Assembly (NCBI GenBank): GCA_902786565.1
Contig: CADACW010000005.1
Span: forward strand, 1 to 64,000
Length of the DNA stretch: 64,000 nt
Direction of reading: 5' to 3'
Origin: an uncultured Prevotellaceae bacterium
GTDB lineage: Bacteria; Bacteroidota; Bacteroidia; Bacteroidales; Bacteroidaceae
The translations under genes and the position numbers were made by a program. Positions 9,301 to 18,880 of this stretch are shown in pieces; position 1 is the first letter of the stretch, and every line of letters starts with the position of its first letter. The notes under the pieces are model-generated. The model saw only the letters and a program-made list of their open reading frames with translations, was not told where the DNA came from and ran no database searches.

Positions 9301-12300
9301 TGCAAAGTAATTCCAGTCGGTGGCATCGCTGATAAGATACGGGTCTTCTTCCGTACCTGTGCCGGCAAGGAACGGCCCCACGTAATACGTGCCATCACAG
9401 AAGATGCCATTAGTGTATGCTGTCACCATGCCACATTCCTCTTCTATGCTGCCGAGGCCGGCCTGGGCTGTTGTATAGGTCCTGCCCGTTATGCCCTGGT
9501 CAGTGGGTAGGTTGTTTGTGGTGACATAGAAGCAGTTAGTGATGGTAGGCTCGTAGTCATCATGCCAACGGGTGAAGGTGTTTGCAAGCATACCTGAGGG
9601 CACACTGGCGGGCTTCATGAGTGAGTTGGTGATTTCAGGCCTGTTGTTATCCGGCCATCCGATGAAGCCACCACAAAGAGTAGTCCCGGTAGTGGTGGCT
9701 AAGATGCCATCGAACACGCAACCATTGATGTTAATGTTGTTGGACCAACCGTTAAGTTTTGCCACAAGTCCACCATGGGTGCCATCGCCGTTGACACTGC
9801 TGCTGATGATAACCGAACTGCGGCAGTTGGTGAGTCTCAACGAGCCATACGACTCAGCTACAATACCGCCTGCAAATTTCTGGTTAGTGATAATAGTGCC
9901 GGCAACAGTCAAATTCTTAATCTGAGCACAATTGACGAATCGGAATGGTGCAGTATGCTCTTCTGATGTGTTATAGGAGACAGTTATCTTATGGCCGTTG
10001 CCATCGAAGGTACCCCAGAACGAGTTCTCCTCGCTGTTACCTACCATCGTCGTCACGGTGATGTCGTTCATCAGTTTGAATGTCTCGTACCTATAGGTAT
10101 TTCCGTTGTTGACGCGCTGGGCGAGCAGGTCGAACTGTGCAGCATTATATATCAAGAAGGCGTCGCCGCTGCTTGTGGTAGCCCAATCGTCGAGGACGGT
10201 CTCAATGTTGATGGTGACATCTTCATTCGGCATAATGAGCGTATAGGGGTTGGCCGTGCCTATCAGCTTGCCTGCGCTGGCAACGTAGCCGTAGCTGTAG
10301 CCAGAAGCTGGTTCGCTGGCCGTATTCGAGAGCGTCAGGCTCACCTTATCGCCATCACCGCAGTAGAAGGTCCCGTCATAGCTGATGCCCTTGAGGTAGG
10401 CAATGATGCCGCTGCCGCTATAGGTGGTTCTGCTGCTACCATCGCCGTCCGCAGCATCAATGGTAACGTGCTCGCCTGCCAAGACGCGGCGAACCGGCTT
10501 ACCGTAAGAGCCACTATCGGTAGTCTTGTAGCTGTTTTCCACGCTGACGGTTTCTTCGTTCAGCCGCACAAGGTCGAGACATTCAGTATTTTGGCCTTCG
10601 GCCATCAGGTAGAGGCAATCGATAACGTTATTGGTACCGCCGTCGTCGCCCCATCCGATGATGGCACCCTTGGCGGAACTGCCACCAGTCATCATGCCGC
10701 TGAAGACGCAGCCGCTGACAATGGTGGTACTGTTGAGACTGTGTCCCAACAGACCTCCGATGTGCGAGCCGCCGCTGACGTTAGCCGTCGCCACGCAGCC
10801 CTCAATTCTGTTGCCCCAGCCATTGGCAAAGCCCACGAGTGCCGCGGCATGAATACCGCCAGTGATGGTACCTGCCACGGTGAGGTCCTTGATAGTGGCG
10901 CCGTTGATGTAGCAGAAGAGTGCCGTGCCCTGGTTGCCGGTGTCGGTAATCGTGGCGGTGATGGTCTTGTTGTTGCCGAGGAAGGTGCCGCTAAAGGCGT
11001 TCACCTGCTTGCTGCCCGACACGGTGCCACACTTCGTCGTCACGCTAATGTTGGCATCCAGTCTCACATACTGGCCTTTGAAGTCTATGCCGTTACGGAC
11101 TGACAAAGCAAAATCCTCCCAGTCCTGATTATTATTAATAATGTAGGGCGACTGTGCAGAACCGTTACCCTGGAGACCACCCTCCACGCGGATGCTGACA
11201 GTCTTGGAACCCGCGCAAGTGCCCTTAGCCGTGATGGAGAGTGTGTAGGTGCCATTCTCTAGGATGCTGATGGGTAATGTTGTCACGTCTGCATCATTAA
11301 ACTGAACCGTAAAGTCCGTGCCAAAGACGAATTTTGTGCCGTCGGCGCCCGTCAAGGTCGGTGTGATGCTGACAGTCGTTGTCCTGAGATCGTAGGACTC
11401 TTCCACTCCGCCATACGTACACGACATGTAGTAGTCGTTGCCATCGACCAAATGTAGGAGGCAAGAGAAATCGCCGCTGGGAACGGTGGTATAGACCTGA
11501 GCAAAACCGCTGACAGTGCAGGCATTGGTGGGAGAGCCTATCTGGGGTGTCATATAGTAGCTGTTGCTGATGCTGCCGGCCGCCTTCTGCAAGCCGATGG
11601 GGTGCATAGAAGAGATATTGGTGTAGGTACCTTTCTCTAAGCAGTTCTGTAGCACCGGCGTGCCGCTGTTGCTCCATCCCCAGATGCCGCCGACGTTGGC
11701 ACGGTTGCCACCCACGCCATTGACCGTACCGTCAAAGATACAGTCCTTGATGGTGGTGGCAGACGTTAGGCCATGGCCGACGATGCCACCGGCATAGTTG
11801 TTGCTAATGTTGAGCGTAGCGCTGACGGTACAGCCCTCTATCGTATTTGTGCCGTCGGCAAAGCCCACGAGGCCTGCCGTATGGTAACTATTGGAGGATA
11901 TGGTGCCTGCCACCTTGACATTCTGGATAGTGGCATCCTTGATGTAGAAGAATGGTGCTATACCTCCGTTCCCCGAATTGGTGTTGCTAATGTCAGCTGT
12001 CAGCGTGTGGCCGCCGCCGAGGAAGGTGCCGCTGAAGGGGTATGCCTCACGTTCTCCCACCATCGTGGAGATCGTAATATCATTTTCCAGCTTGACGAAC
12101 TGGCCACTGAAGCGAGTGCCCTCCTTGACTAATTTAGCAAAACTATCCCATTCAAACGTACTTCTAATCAGATAGGGGTCGGCCTCCGTGCCTGAGCCAT
12201 ACAGGTCACCTTGCATGATGAAGTTGACGGTCTCCGATCCGACGCAACCACCTATACCAACGACAGTAAGACTGTAGCTGTCTGTCTTAGTGATGCTGAT

Positions 12301-14328
12301 GGGCAACTGACTGACAGGTTCGCCGTTCAGCGTGACGGTGAAGTCAGTGCCAAAGGTAAGACCTGAGCCGTCAGTGGCAGTCAAAGCGGGAGTTATGTTG
12401 GCAGGAGTTGATGCATTAGCACCGTAGGACTCTTCGACGCCGACGAGTTGATAAATGACGTAGTAGTTGTTACCATCAACCAAAGTTTGCTGTTTGTAAA
12501 ATTTGTCGACGGGAGTTGTGGTTGATACAAGTCTGCCACCGTTGGCGGTGCAGACACTACTGGGCTCCCCTATCTGTGAGTTCACGGTGTAGCAGTTGGT
12601 GATGGAGCCGCTGCCGCCCATCAGGCCCATGGGGTGCATGGACGAGATGTTGGTGTAGGTACCATTCTCCAAGCAATTGTTCAATGTGGGCGTGGCACTG
12701 TTGCTCCAGCCCCAGAGACCACCGATGTTGGCACGGTCAGCGTCCAAGCCATTGATGGTACCTGCAAAGACACAGTCCTTGATGGTGGTGGCCGACGACA
12801 GACCATGGCCGATGATGCCGCCGGCATAGTTGTTGCTGATGTTGAGCGTAGCGCTGACGGTGCAGCCTTCAATCGTATTAGTGCCGTCGGCAAAGCCCAC
12901 GAGGCCCGCCGTGTGGACCTGATTGGAGGCGATGGTGCCCGCCACGGTCAGGCCCTTGATAGTAGCATTCTTGATATAGCGGAAGGGCGCTGCACCCGAA
13001 TTGGCATTGTCGGTAATATCAGCGGTGATGGTCTTCCCATTGCCGAGGAAGGTGCCGCTGAAGGGCTTGTCCTCACGCAGACCGACCGGCCGTGTGATAG
13101 TGATATTGTCAGCCAGCTTCACGAACTTGTCTTTAAAGTCGTTGCCGTTGTTGACCCAATAGACAAATTCGTCCCACATGTCACTGCTGACAATCTGATA
13201 GGGGTCGGCTTCCGTGCCAGCATGTTCCTGAAGCAGTAGCTCCCTGTAAACCACCGTGACGACGGCATTGCGCCGCGGCATGGCGATCGTGTAAACATTA
13301 CCGGAAGAGGTTGAAGAAAAGACATCATCGCCGTCAACTGTTTTGACGGTGATACTCTGTACTACGCCCATCGTATTGTTCACCGTGATGGTCTGACCGG
13401 GGTATGCCTTGTTCAAGTTTATTGTCGCTACGCCAGGTCCAGATTGGCTGAAACTGACGGTGTAGGGATACTTGTAGGCATTCTGATACATGCCCATGCT
13501 GCTGCCTCCGGCGTAGTTGTAGTGAACGTCGTAGTAGGTGTCGTAGCAGTCTTCTTCAGTGCCCGAATCGCCCGCATATTTATTTTCATTCGCCATCGAT
13601 GAATTTATGTTCAAGGTGCCATAGAAGGTACAGTGTCTGACGATGTCGCCGCTGTTGTCGCCCACCAGTCCACCTACGTTGTCGTCATAGTTGGTCACAT
13701 TTCCTGTCATGCAGCAGAACTCTATCAAACCGTCATTCTGTCCGGCAATGCCGCCCACCTTGGCATAGCCCGAGCCACTCCAGTCAGAGCGGACATCGGC
13801 ACTCACCCAACAGTTGCGGATGGTACCATTGTTTTCACCGCAGATGCCGCCCACCAGACGGGAGTTGGCGCAATGAATATTACCAGTCACATGAAGGTTA
13901 GTCAATTCGCCACCAGAGGCGATTTCCTTAAACAAGCCCTGGTTGTCAGCGGTAGCCCCATCAATCTTGATGCGGATGGTGTGGCCCTGACCGTCGAACT
14001 TATGGCCAGGCAGAGGCTCCCAATTCGCAGCGCTCATATCGAGGTCGGCTTCCAAGTAGATGTTACATTCATCATAATCTACATCTGTATAATGCACATC
14101 AGGTTCTTCCCCATGAAAAAAACCGCCCGCAATGTCAGTCCAATGGTTACGGAGATAGACCAACTGAGCTGCGTTATCGATAAAGACTTTCTTAACAGTC
14201 TCACTGTTAATGAAAATCCTTGGTGGCTGTTCGGACACGCCGTCCCATACGTTAAAGTTTTGTGCCCATGCCCCCTGCACGAGAGCGCAGAGCAGGGCAA
14301 GAATCAGAAATAGTTTTTTTGTTCTCAT
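6379..14328 (-). CDS. Giant GLUG-repeat surface adhesin-like protein
   Basis: A protein of 2649 residues with a signal peptide (MRTKKLFLILALLCALVQGAWA). The N-terminal two thirds is six related modules, each with a strand-rich opening (DNITIT..VG..E..FSGTFLGNGKTITADI) and GLUG-type motifs (AGLVGFADGTNTIEGC, GGIIGHG). Modules starting near plus positions 13100 and 12060 are almost identical. From about residue 2180 comes a cleaved-adhesin/choice-of-anchor-J jelly roll (YSVSFDNEDG ... LPEGWQAVD ... LLIDDFSIVE), then a fibronectin-III-like segment, and finally a T9SS-like tail (AWFTLDGRRLNGKPTAAGIY, SNGKK). GLUG proteins are associated with adhesion to host or substrate polymers. A secreted binding protein is likely; the ligand is unknown. 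Confidence 0.85.
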   Translation of the reverse strand: MRTKKLFLILALLCALVQGAWAQNFNVWDGVSEQPPRIFINSETVKKVFIDNAAQLVYLRNHWTDIAGGFFHGEEPDVHYTDVDYDECNIYLEADLDMSAANWEPLPGHKFDGQGHTIRIKIDGATADNQGLFKEIASGGELTNLHVTGNIHCANSRLVGGICGENNGTIRNCWVSADVRSDWSGSGYAKVGGIAGQNDGLIEFCCMTGNVTNYDDNVGGLVGDNSGDIVRHCTFYGTLNINSSMANENKYAGDSGTEEDCYDTYYDVHYNYAGGSSMGMYQNAYKYPYTVSFSQSGPGVATINLNKAYPGQTITVNNTMGVVQSITVKTVDGDDVFSSTSSGNVYTIAMPRRNAVVTVVYRELLLQEHAGTEADPYQIVSSDMWDEFVYWVNNGNDFKDKFVKLADNITITRPVGLREDKPFSGTFLGNGKTITADITDNANSGAAPFRYIKNATIKGLTVAGTIASNQVHTAGLVGFADGTNTIEGCTVSATLNISNNYAGGIIGHGLSSATTIKDCVFAGTINGLDADRANIGGLWGWSNSATPTLNNCLENGTYTNISSMHPMGLMGGSGSITNCYTVNSQIGEPSSVCTANGGRLVSTTTPVDKFYKQQTLVDGNNYYVIYQLVGVEESYGANASTPANITPALTATDGSGLTFGTDFTVTLNGEPVSQLPISITKTDSYSLTVVGIGGCVGSETVNFIMQGDLYGSGTEADPYLIRSTFEWDSFAKLVKEGTRFSGQFVKLENDITISTMVGEREAYPFSGTFLGGGHTLTADISNTNSGNGGIAPFFYIKDATIQNVKVAGTISSNSYHTAGLVGFADGTNTIEGCTVSATLNISNNYAGGIVGHGLTSATTIKDCIFDGTVNGVGGNRANVGGIWGWSNSGTPVLQNCLEKGTYTNISSMHPIGLQKAAGSISNSYYMTPQIGSPTNACTVSGFAQVYTTVPSGDFSCLLHLVDGNDYYMSCTYGGVEESYDLRTTTVSITPTLTGADGTKFVFGTDFTVQFNDADVTTLPISILENGTYTLSITAKGTCAGSKTVSIRVEGGLQGNGSAQSPYIINNNQDWEDFALSVRNGIDFKGQYVRLDANISVTTKCGTVSGSKQVNAFSGTFLGNNKTITATITDTGNQGTALFCYINGATIKDLTVAGTITGGIHAAALVGFANGWGNRIEGCVATANVSGGSHIGGLLGHSLNSTTIVSGCVFSGMMTGGSSAKGAIIGWGDDGGTNNVIDCLYLMAEGQNTECLDLVRLNEETVSVENSYKTTDSGSYGKPVRRVLAGEHVTIDAADGDGSSRTTYSGSGIIAYLKGISYDGTFYCGDGDKVSLTLSNTASEPASGYSYGYVASAGKLIGTANPYTLIMPNEDVTINIETVLDDWATTSSGDAFLIYNAAQFDLLAQRVNNGNTYRYETFKLMNDITVTTMVGNSEENSFWGTFDGNGHKITVSYNTSEEHTAPFRFVNCAQIKNLTVAGTIITNQKFAGGIVAESYGSLRLTNCRSSVIISSSVNGDGTHGGLVAKLNGWSNNININGCVFDGILATTTGTTLCGGFIGWPDNNRPEITNSLMKPASVPSGMLANTFTRWHDDYEPTITNCFYVTTNNLPTDQGITGRTYTTAQAGLGSIEEECGMVTAYTNGIFCDGTYYVGPFLAGTGTEEDPYLISDATDWNYFAEFVSQGHTYSDKYVRLANDITITTMAGSSDTNSFGGYFDGNGKTLTLNYGTETERIDEDYCAPFRYIRFADIHDLNVGGTIYTQSKFAAGIAGRVRGVNSITNCHVSTVIDSSVNGDGTHGGLVAHIQNGTTNISNGLFDGSMTGSNTTYCGGIVGYIDSNSIAVSVTLDHCIFAPASLAVNTDGCATLVRDGSPTITSCYYTETMGDAQGIQLYKNESDVSGDGLYMTLTVGTTQYYARVNVSMDERFAVTGDVIHPQPTVTTPDGTEIPAENYTLTYSADDDRAEGDYTLTITANVSGASSAVFTPCLMGSKTLNYKVYDPNKLEEDGQGGYYVLMPDLVEDWNPDKRAAVRAINLPAGITTFKVYDDGGKDGNYSNDYRGILTLTAPEGYRLRVSGSCKIAGLYDVFLVFDGTDISGTSPAVMMPGSGDGSGSEELEPYESEGRSLTLVFQTDKQMVSDGLDLTVDLISTDMPWGIAAEANSTEADVTWEGTADSYTVKYRKAATEQTLYSVSFDNEDGLSDAGLPEGWQAVDSDGDGHNWYCYAYSDDAHSGDGLVASDSYDDDGNRALTPDNWLISPKLSLSGTLKFWVRAFDPSYTTEHFAVYASTKGSAVSDFTAAPLMEKTLQSSVWREYTVDLSSFGGTKGYIAIRHFNCTDQVSLLIDDFSIVEPADAAGAWQTLAATTEKLATITGLEPNTAYDVQVVGTKGDDSYESAIETFSTLETITLANSTDNTNVIAGAAGKTADVTLADRTLYKDGAWNTLCLPFNVTLIGSPLADATARALTSASIEGTTLNLTFGDAVTELVAGTPYIIKWKKASDYVDDDAHNIVNPVFEAVTIEAIERSYDNAAEGDLRVRFMGTYKRTAFDSEDKSILLMGGENTLYYPQNGASIGAQRAYFKIGDGAQLARLTAFKLNFGDDEATGIVTTYSTNSMNSGNAWFTLDGRRLNGKPTAAGIYISNGKKTVIK

Positions 14329-14672
14329 AATTATTGTTGTTTTAATTGTTTTTGCTGATTGACACTAAAAAACAATAAGGCCTCCCTTGAATTTCTTCAA
14401 GAAAAAGCCGCAAATATCTGCGCCCCTGCGGACGTTGTATAAAGGGAACAGCAGGACACACCGCGAAAAGTTCCTGTCATAACGTTATGCGCTTTGATTG
14501 TTAATATTCGATGCAAAGACACAAAAAATATATAAAAAATATACGGTTTCGCCCCATCTATTCAAATATATTAACGGTTCACGAGATTTAGTGTGAGCTA
14601 ACTTAACGAATTTAACAGGAAACAGCCTTTCGAGGCGTAGCCTCAGTGAGGTGCAAGGCCGCAGCCTCCGTT
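14329..14672. other. Intergenic: adhesin leader and promoter
   Basis: There is no gene. On the minus strand TGTCTTTG (plus 14514-14521) is a plausible -7 box for the adhesin gene, implying a leader of roughly 180 nt with a GC-rich inverted segment near 14400-14440. A short GAGGC...GCCTC hairpin occurs at 14629-14648, similar to one at about 4951-4966. Confidence 0.45.
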
Positions 14673-16688
14673 TTACCACACCAAGGCCCTATTCTCCTTG
14701 GGTATGAACATCTTGTCGGTGGGCTGGATGTGGAAGGCATCATACCAGCTGTCAATCATCGGCAGGGCAGCGTTGACGCGGAAGATGCGGGGTGAGTGTA
14801 CGTCGCTATTGACTCTGTAGGCCGTGAACTCAGGCGTTTCATTGCCGGCCCATACACGGGCGTAAGCCAGATAAAAGCGCTGGGCGGGGGTGAATCCGTC
14901 CACCAGCGTCAGCTGCTCCTGCTTCATGCGGTTTTGGAAGGCACGGTAGGCCATCTGCAGTCCGCCGTTGTCGCCTATGTTCTCGCCGAGGGTCTTCTGG
15001 CCGTTGACCATCAGTCCGGGCAGTGCCTCCTGCTGTGAGAACCAGTGGGCCAGCACCTTGGTGCGCTCGTCGAACTTGGCCTTGTCGTCGGCCGTCCACC
15101 AGTTTTTCAGGTTTCCATCCTTGTCGAACTGACACCCCTGATCATCGAATCCGTGGGTCAGTTCGTGGCCTATCACCACGCCTATGGCACCATAGTTGGC
15201 AGCAAAGTCTGCCTCTGGGTCGAAGAGTGGCGGCTGGAGGATGGCTGCGGGGAAGTTGATGCTGTTGAACAGTGGATGATAAAAGGCGTTTACCTCCTGC
15301 GGCGTACAGTCCATCATGGTCTTGTCGACAGGCTTTCGCCAGTGCAGACGGTAATAAGCAGCCCGCCGTTGCTGCTTGATACGGATGAAGTTCTCGACGA
15401 GGTTCTCGTCTTCACGGATGTCGATGAACTCCTCCAGATTCTCCCACTTGTCGGGATAGCCTATATTGATGTGCATGGCATGCAACTTCTCCAGTGCGTT
15501 GGCCTTGGTAGAGACGCTCATCCAGGTGTTTTCCTTCAGGCGCTCCTCGAAGGCCTGCTGCAGGTCCTTCACCATGCGGTAGACGCGCTGCTTGCTCGAC
15601 TCGGGGAAATATTCTGCCACATAGAGCTTGCCGATGGTCTCGCCCAGATTGCCGCTGACTACACTGACGGCGCGTTTCCACCGGGGTTCCTGCTCCTTCA
15701 CACCGCTGATGGCCTTGCTGGCTTCGAAAGAGCGGTCTGTGAAGGCATCGCTGAGGTAACTCCTGTAGGCTCTGACGACCTTCAGCTCCATATATGCCTT
15801 GAGGTCTTCTATGCTCGACTGGGCCAGCACCCGCTCCACCTCGTGCAGTGCGTCGAGCTCACCGACGCTCACCGAGTCGATGTCCTTGGGCATGTTGCGG
15901 GCATCGCGATAGGCCACCCAGTCTATGCCCTTGAAGTCGTTCAGCATCTGCTTCCACGCCATCAAGTGGGTGGTTTTCTGCGGGTCGCGCTGCTCCACCT
16001 GATCGAGCTTCTTCATGCCTATGCTGTACTCTATGGCCCATGCAGCCTGCATCTTGCGCTCGGCTTCGGCATCGCTGTTGCCCACCATCTTCAGCAGGTC
16101 CTTGTTCAGGCTTTTGGTGGCGTCGACCACGGCCTGCTGCTGCTCGTTGGGCTGGTCGTAGTACTCGTGGTCAAGGGTCGTACCGCCATACTCGGCACTT
16201 ATAATATATTCAGATGAGTTGAACGGGTTCAGTTCCAGACTGAGGCTGAAGGGAGCTGTGGCAAAGCCCTTGGCCGAAAGTTCGTACATGGTGTGGAACA
16301 GCTGTTTGCGGGTCTTCACGGCACGCACCTGCTTCAGGTAGGGCAAAATAGGCTGGTAGCCCAGTTTGTTGCGGCTCACGGTGTCCATGTAGAGGCGATA
16401 GAGTGCGCCTATCTTCTGCCCGTCGCTGCCCTGTGGCAAATCTTTCTCTTCAGCATACTTCAATATCAACTCATTGATGCGCTTCTTATTCAGTTCGCCC
16501 AGATCGGTGAAGCCCCCGTTCATAGGGTGCTGGGCATCCAGGGGGTTAGCCTTCAGCCATCCGCCCACGGCATACTGCCAGAAGTTTTCACCGGGTTTCA
16601 CACTTTCGTCAAGATTCGCTCTGAAGTTCTGTGCCAAGCCGGCCATGCTTGTCAGCAGCAGGGCTACGGCGATAATCGTTTTTTTCAT
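14673..16688 (-). CDS. pepO: M13-family zinc metallopeptidase (PepO/neprilysin-like)
   Basis: A protein of 671 residues from the ATG at 16688, where a signal peptide begins (MKKTIIAVALLLTSMAGLAQ); the longer frame adds an implausible N-terminus. The HELTH zinc motif lies at about residues 508-512, followed by GENIGDNGG (third zinc ligand Glu at about 569). The usual M13 C-terminus is present, with RVNAALPMIDSWYDAF and a final W (ALVW). It is predicted to be a secreted oligopeptidase, probably periplasmic. Full length for the family. It lies 8 nt downstream of the antiporter stop if the longer frame is considered, or 64 nt from the chosen start, so the two may be co-transcribed. Confidence 0.9.
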   Translation of the reverse strand: MKKTIIAVALLLTSMAGLAQNFRANLDESVKPGENFWQYAVGGWLKANPLDAQHPMNGGFTDLGELNKKRINELILKYAEEKDLPQGSDGQKIGALYRLYMDTVSRNKLGYQPILPYLKQVRAVKTRKQLFHTMYELSAKGFATAPFSLSLELNPFNSSEYIISAEYGGTTLDHEYYDQPNEQQQAVVDATKSLNKDLLKMVGNSDAEAERKMQAAWAIEYSIGMKKLDQVEQRDPQKTTHLMAWKQMLNDFKGIDWVAYRDARNMPKDIDSVSVGELDALHEVERVLAQSSIEDLKAYMELKVVRAYRSYLSDAFTDRSFEASKAISGVKEQEPRWKRAVSVVSGNLGETIGKLYVAEYFPESSKQRVYRMVKDLQQAFEERLKENTWMSVSTKANALEKLHAMHINIGYPDKWENLEEFIDIREDENLVENFIRIKQQRRAAYYRLHWRKPVDKTMMDCTPQEVNAFYHPLFNSINFPAAILQPPLFDPEADFAANYGAIGVVIGHELTHGFDDQGCQFDKDGNLKNWWTADDKAKFDERTKVLAHWFSQQEALPGLMVNGQKTLGENIGDNGGLQMAYRAFQNRMKQEQLTLVDGFTPAQRFYLAYARVWAGNETPEFTAYRVNSDVHSPRIFRVNAALPMIDSWYDAFHIQPTDKMFIPKENRALVW

Positions 16689-16752
16689 TTTTATCAGTTT
16701 TATAGTCCAAACGTACTTGTTGTAGAAGCAGGCACCCTCTGACATTACCTTA

Positions 16753-18489
16753 TCATGGTTGTTGCCGGTTGTTCATTTTCTCACGTGCAGTCAGATTTTC
16801 GGTAAAGTGCTGTTCTATCTTCTGGCTCTTCTTCTCCAGGAATGACGAGTTGAAGATGATGCAGATGATGGCCACGAGGGCAAACATGCCGAGCCAGCTG
16901 CTCCAGGGCATGGCATAGTCGACGAAGTAGCTGACGAAGACCGCCGTAATCAGGATGCGCAGCACGCCATAGGCCGTCAGCCTGACGCGCCAGCGGGGGC
17001 CGCTGTTCCACAGCCGGTCCACTTCGGGGCTGTTGCCCCCTGCCCGCAGCAGCATCCACAGGAAGGGCGAGCACAGGATGAGGGCTACGAGGGCCGTGAC
17101 GGGGTGGACCCACTCTGCGGGCACCACATCGGCAATGAGCGGCTGGCCGTAGTAGAACATGATGCTCATGATGGCAATGCACATCACGCTGTTGATGAGC
17201 ATGACGAAGACAAAATGCTTGAAGCAGTCGTTGTAGAGCTGCTGCAGCTCGTCGGGGGCTTTCTCGTCCTTCTCGTCCTTGTTGCGCTCCAGCCTGGCCA
17301 TCCACTTGGCGGGCAGTATGCGGGCCAGGGCGTTGTAGGCCGGCTCGGCCAGCCTGATCATGTAGGGCGTGGTGAATGTGGTGAAGACCGACACGGCCAC
17401 CACGATGGGATAGAGGAAGTCGCTGGTGACGCCGAGCGACGTGCCGAGGGTGGCCAGTATGAAGGCAAACTCGCCAATCTGCGTCAGCGAGAACGAGCAC
17501 TGCATCGAGGTCTTCAGCGACTGGCCTGAGAGCAGGAAGCCGCCGGTGCTCAGGATGGTCTGGCCCAGCATGATGGCTGCGATGATGCAGAGGATGGGCA
17601 CGATGTACTCGATGATGAGGGCCACGTCGACCATCATGCCCACCGACACGAAGAAGATGGCGCCGAAGAGGTTTTTGACCGGGGCCACCAGGTGTTCTAT
17701 CTTTTCGGCCTCGACGGTCTCGGCCAGGATGCTGCCCATCACGAAGGCTCCGAAGGCGGCCGAGAAACCGGCGGCAGAGGCAGCCACCACCATGCCGAAG
17801 CAGAGGGCCAGGGCGGTGATGAGCAGGGTCTCGTCGTTCATCAGGGGCTTCAGCTTGCGCAGGGCCATCGGGATGAGGTAGAGGCCCACGGTGAACCAGA
17901 GCACCAGGTAGAGGGCCAGCTGCAGGATGGAAGTGAGCATCTGCGAGCCCTCGAACTCCTTGCTCACAGCCAGCGTAGAGAGCATCACCATGAGCACGAT
18001 GGCCAGGATGTCCTCGATGATGAGCACACTGAGCACAAGGCTGGCAAAACGCTTCTGCTGCAGGCCCATGTCGTCGAAAGCCTTGAAGATGATGGTGGTA
18101 GACGACATGGCCAGCATGCCGCCCAGATAGATGCAGTCCATCTCTTTCCACCCGAAGAGCTCGCCCGTGCAGGCACCTACATACATCATGCCGAGGATGA
18201 TGGAAATGGCGGCTATGATGGGCGCCGCACCCATCTTCAGAATCTTCTTGAACGAAAACTCAAGGCCAAGGGCAAAGAGCAGGAAGATGACACCTATCTC
18301 GCTCCACAGGTGGATGCCGTGCATGTCGGTCACGCTGGGCATATAGGGCATATTGGGCGAAGCGAGGAAGCCGGCTACGATGTAGCCCAGCACAATGGGT
18401 TGTTTGAGGCTCTTGAAGAGAAGCGTCATGACGCCTGCGCAGATGAGTATGAGCGCTAGGTCGGCAATAAGTGGTTCGAGTTGTGACAT
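16753..18489 (-). CDS. CPA2-family cation:proton antiporter
   Basis: A protein of 578 residues with about a dozen hydrophobic segments (PLIADLALILICAGVMTLLF onward), typical of KefB/NapA-type monovalent cation/proton antiporters. The conserved helix LSVLIIEDILAIVLMV and the proline-rich membrane segments of the transport core are visible. After the transport domain there is a charged loop (RNKDEKDEKAPDEL) and three further membrane helices rather than a TrkA-N nucleotide-binding domain. It is therefore a variant without the usual cytosolic regulator. Probable role: Na+ or K+/H+ exchange at the inner membrane. It is expressed from a divergent region shared with the glycosyltransferase. Confidence 0.85.
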   Translation of the reverse strand: MSQLEPLIADLALILICAGVMTLLFKSLKQPIVLGYIVAGFLASPNMPYMPSVTDMHGIHLWSEIGVIFLLFALGLEFSFKKILKMGAAPIIAAISIILGMMYVGACTGELFGWKEMDCIYLGGMLAMSSTTIIFKAFDDMGLQQKRFASLVLSVLIIEDILAIVLMVMLSTLAVSKEFEGSQMLTSILQLALYLVLWFTVGLYLIPMALRKLKPLMNDETLLITALALCFGMVVAASAAGFSAAFGAFVMGSILAETVEAEKIEHLVAPVKNLFGAIFFVSVGMMVDVALIIEYIVPILCIIAAIMLGQTILSTGGFLLSGQSLKTSMQCSFSLTQIGEFAFILATLGTSLGVTSDFLYPIVVAVSVFTTFTTPYMIRLAEPAYNALARILPAKWMARLERNKDEKDEKAPDELQQLYNDCFKHFVFVMLINSVMCIAIMSIMFYYGQPLIADVVPAEWVHPVTALVALILCSPFLWMLLRAGGNSPEVDRLWNSGPRWRVRLTAYGVLRILITAVFVSYFVDYAMPWSSWLGMFALVAIICIIFNSSFLEKKSQKIEQHFTENLTAREKMNNRQQP

Positions 18490-18538
18490 CGTATTTTTTT
18501 AAATCCCAAAAGGTTTGATATGGCTGGTTATACAGGTG

Positions 18539-18546
18539 CAAAGGTA
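18539..18546 (-). promoter_or_regulatory. -7 box of the antiporter promoter
   Basis: TACCTTTG on the minus strand, about 50 nt upstream of the antiporter start. Confidence 0.55.
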
Positions 18547-18599
18547 CTGCATTTCTGCGAACTGGCCAAACTTTTCGTGGAAAAAGGTGCAATGAGTGG

Positions 18600-18780
18600 G
18601 GGAAAACTTTCGGGAGGCCAGGGGAAAACATTCGGGAGGCCGGACATAAAACTTAAATTACGTCGTAATTTATTTATATTACGTCGTAATTTATATAAAT
18701 TTCGTCGTAATTTACATAAATTACGTCGAGTCGTTAAGTTTAGGTGCGGGGTGACGACGTTTTTCCTCCGGGCAAACGGA
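18600..18780 (+). repeat. 21-bp tandem repeat element, copy 1
   Basis: A conserved head (GGAGGCCGGACATAAAACTT, from 18635) is followed by three 21-bp units built on the palindrome ATTACGTCGTAAT (third unit starts ATTTCGTCG) and a terminal half unit ending GTCGAGTCGTTAAG at about 18742. The same element, with exactly one more unit, is at 62172-62300. Weaker similarity extends on both sides (GGGGAAAACAT before; a GTTT..CCTCCGGG-like segment after). It lies between divergent genes. Confidence 0.85.
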
Positions 18781-18841
18781 TGTTTGGCACGGGGGGAACG
18801 AAAAAATGGGGCGGTTGTTTGGTGGGTTCGCCCGAAATCAT

Positions 18842-18849
18842 TACCTTTG
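18842..18849 (+). promoter_or_regulatory. -7 box of the glycosyltransferase promoter
   Basis: TACCTTTG with a TTTG about 20 nt upstream (near 18820). The leader to the ATG at 18881 is about 25 nt. Confidence 0.6.
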
Positions 18850-18880
18850 CAGGCGGTAAGTGCTACGCATTTCACACCGT

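Noticed and set aside
18635..18742. Possible CRISPR array
   Set aside because: The 21-bp units are contiguous with no unique spacers, and no cas genes are present. The same reasoning applies to the 22-nt, 9-nt and 7-nt arrays.
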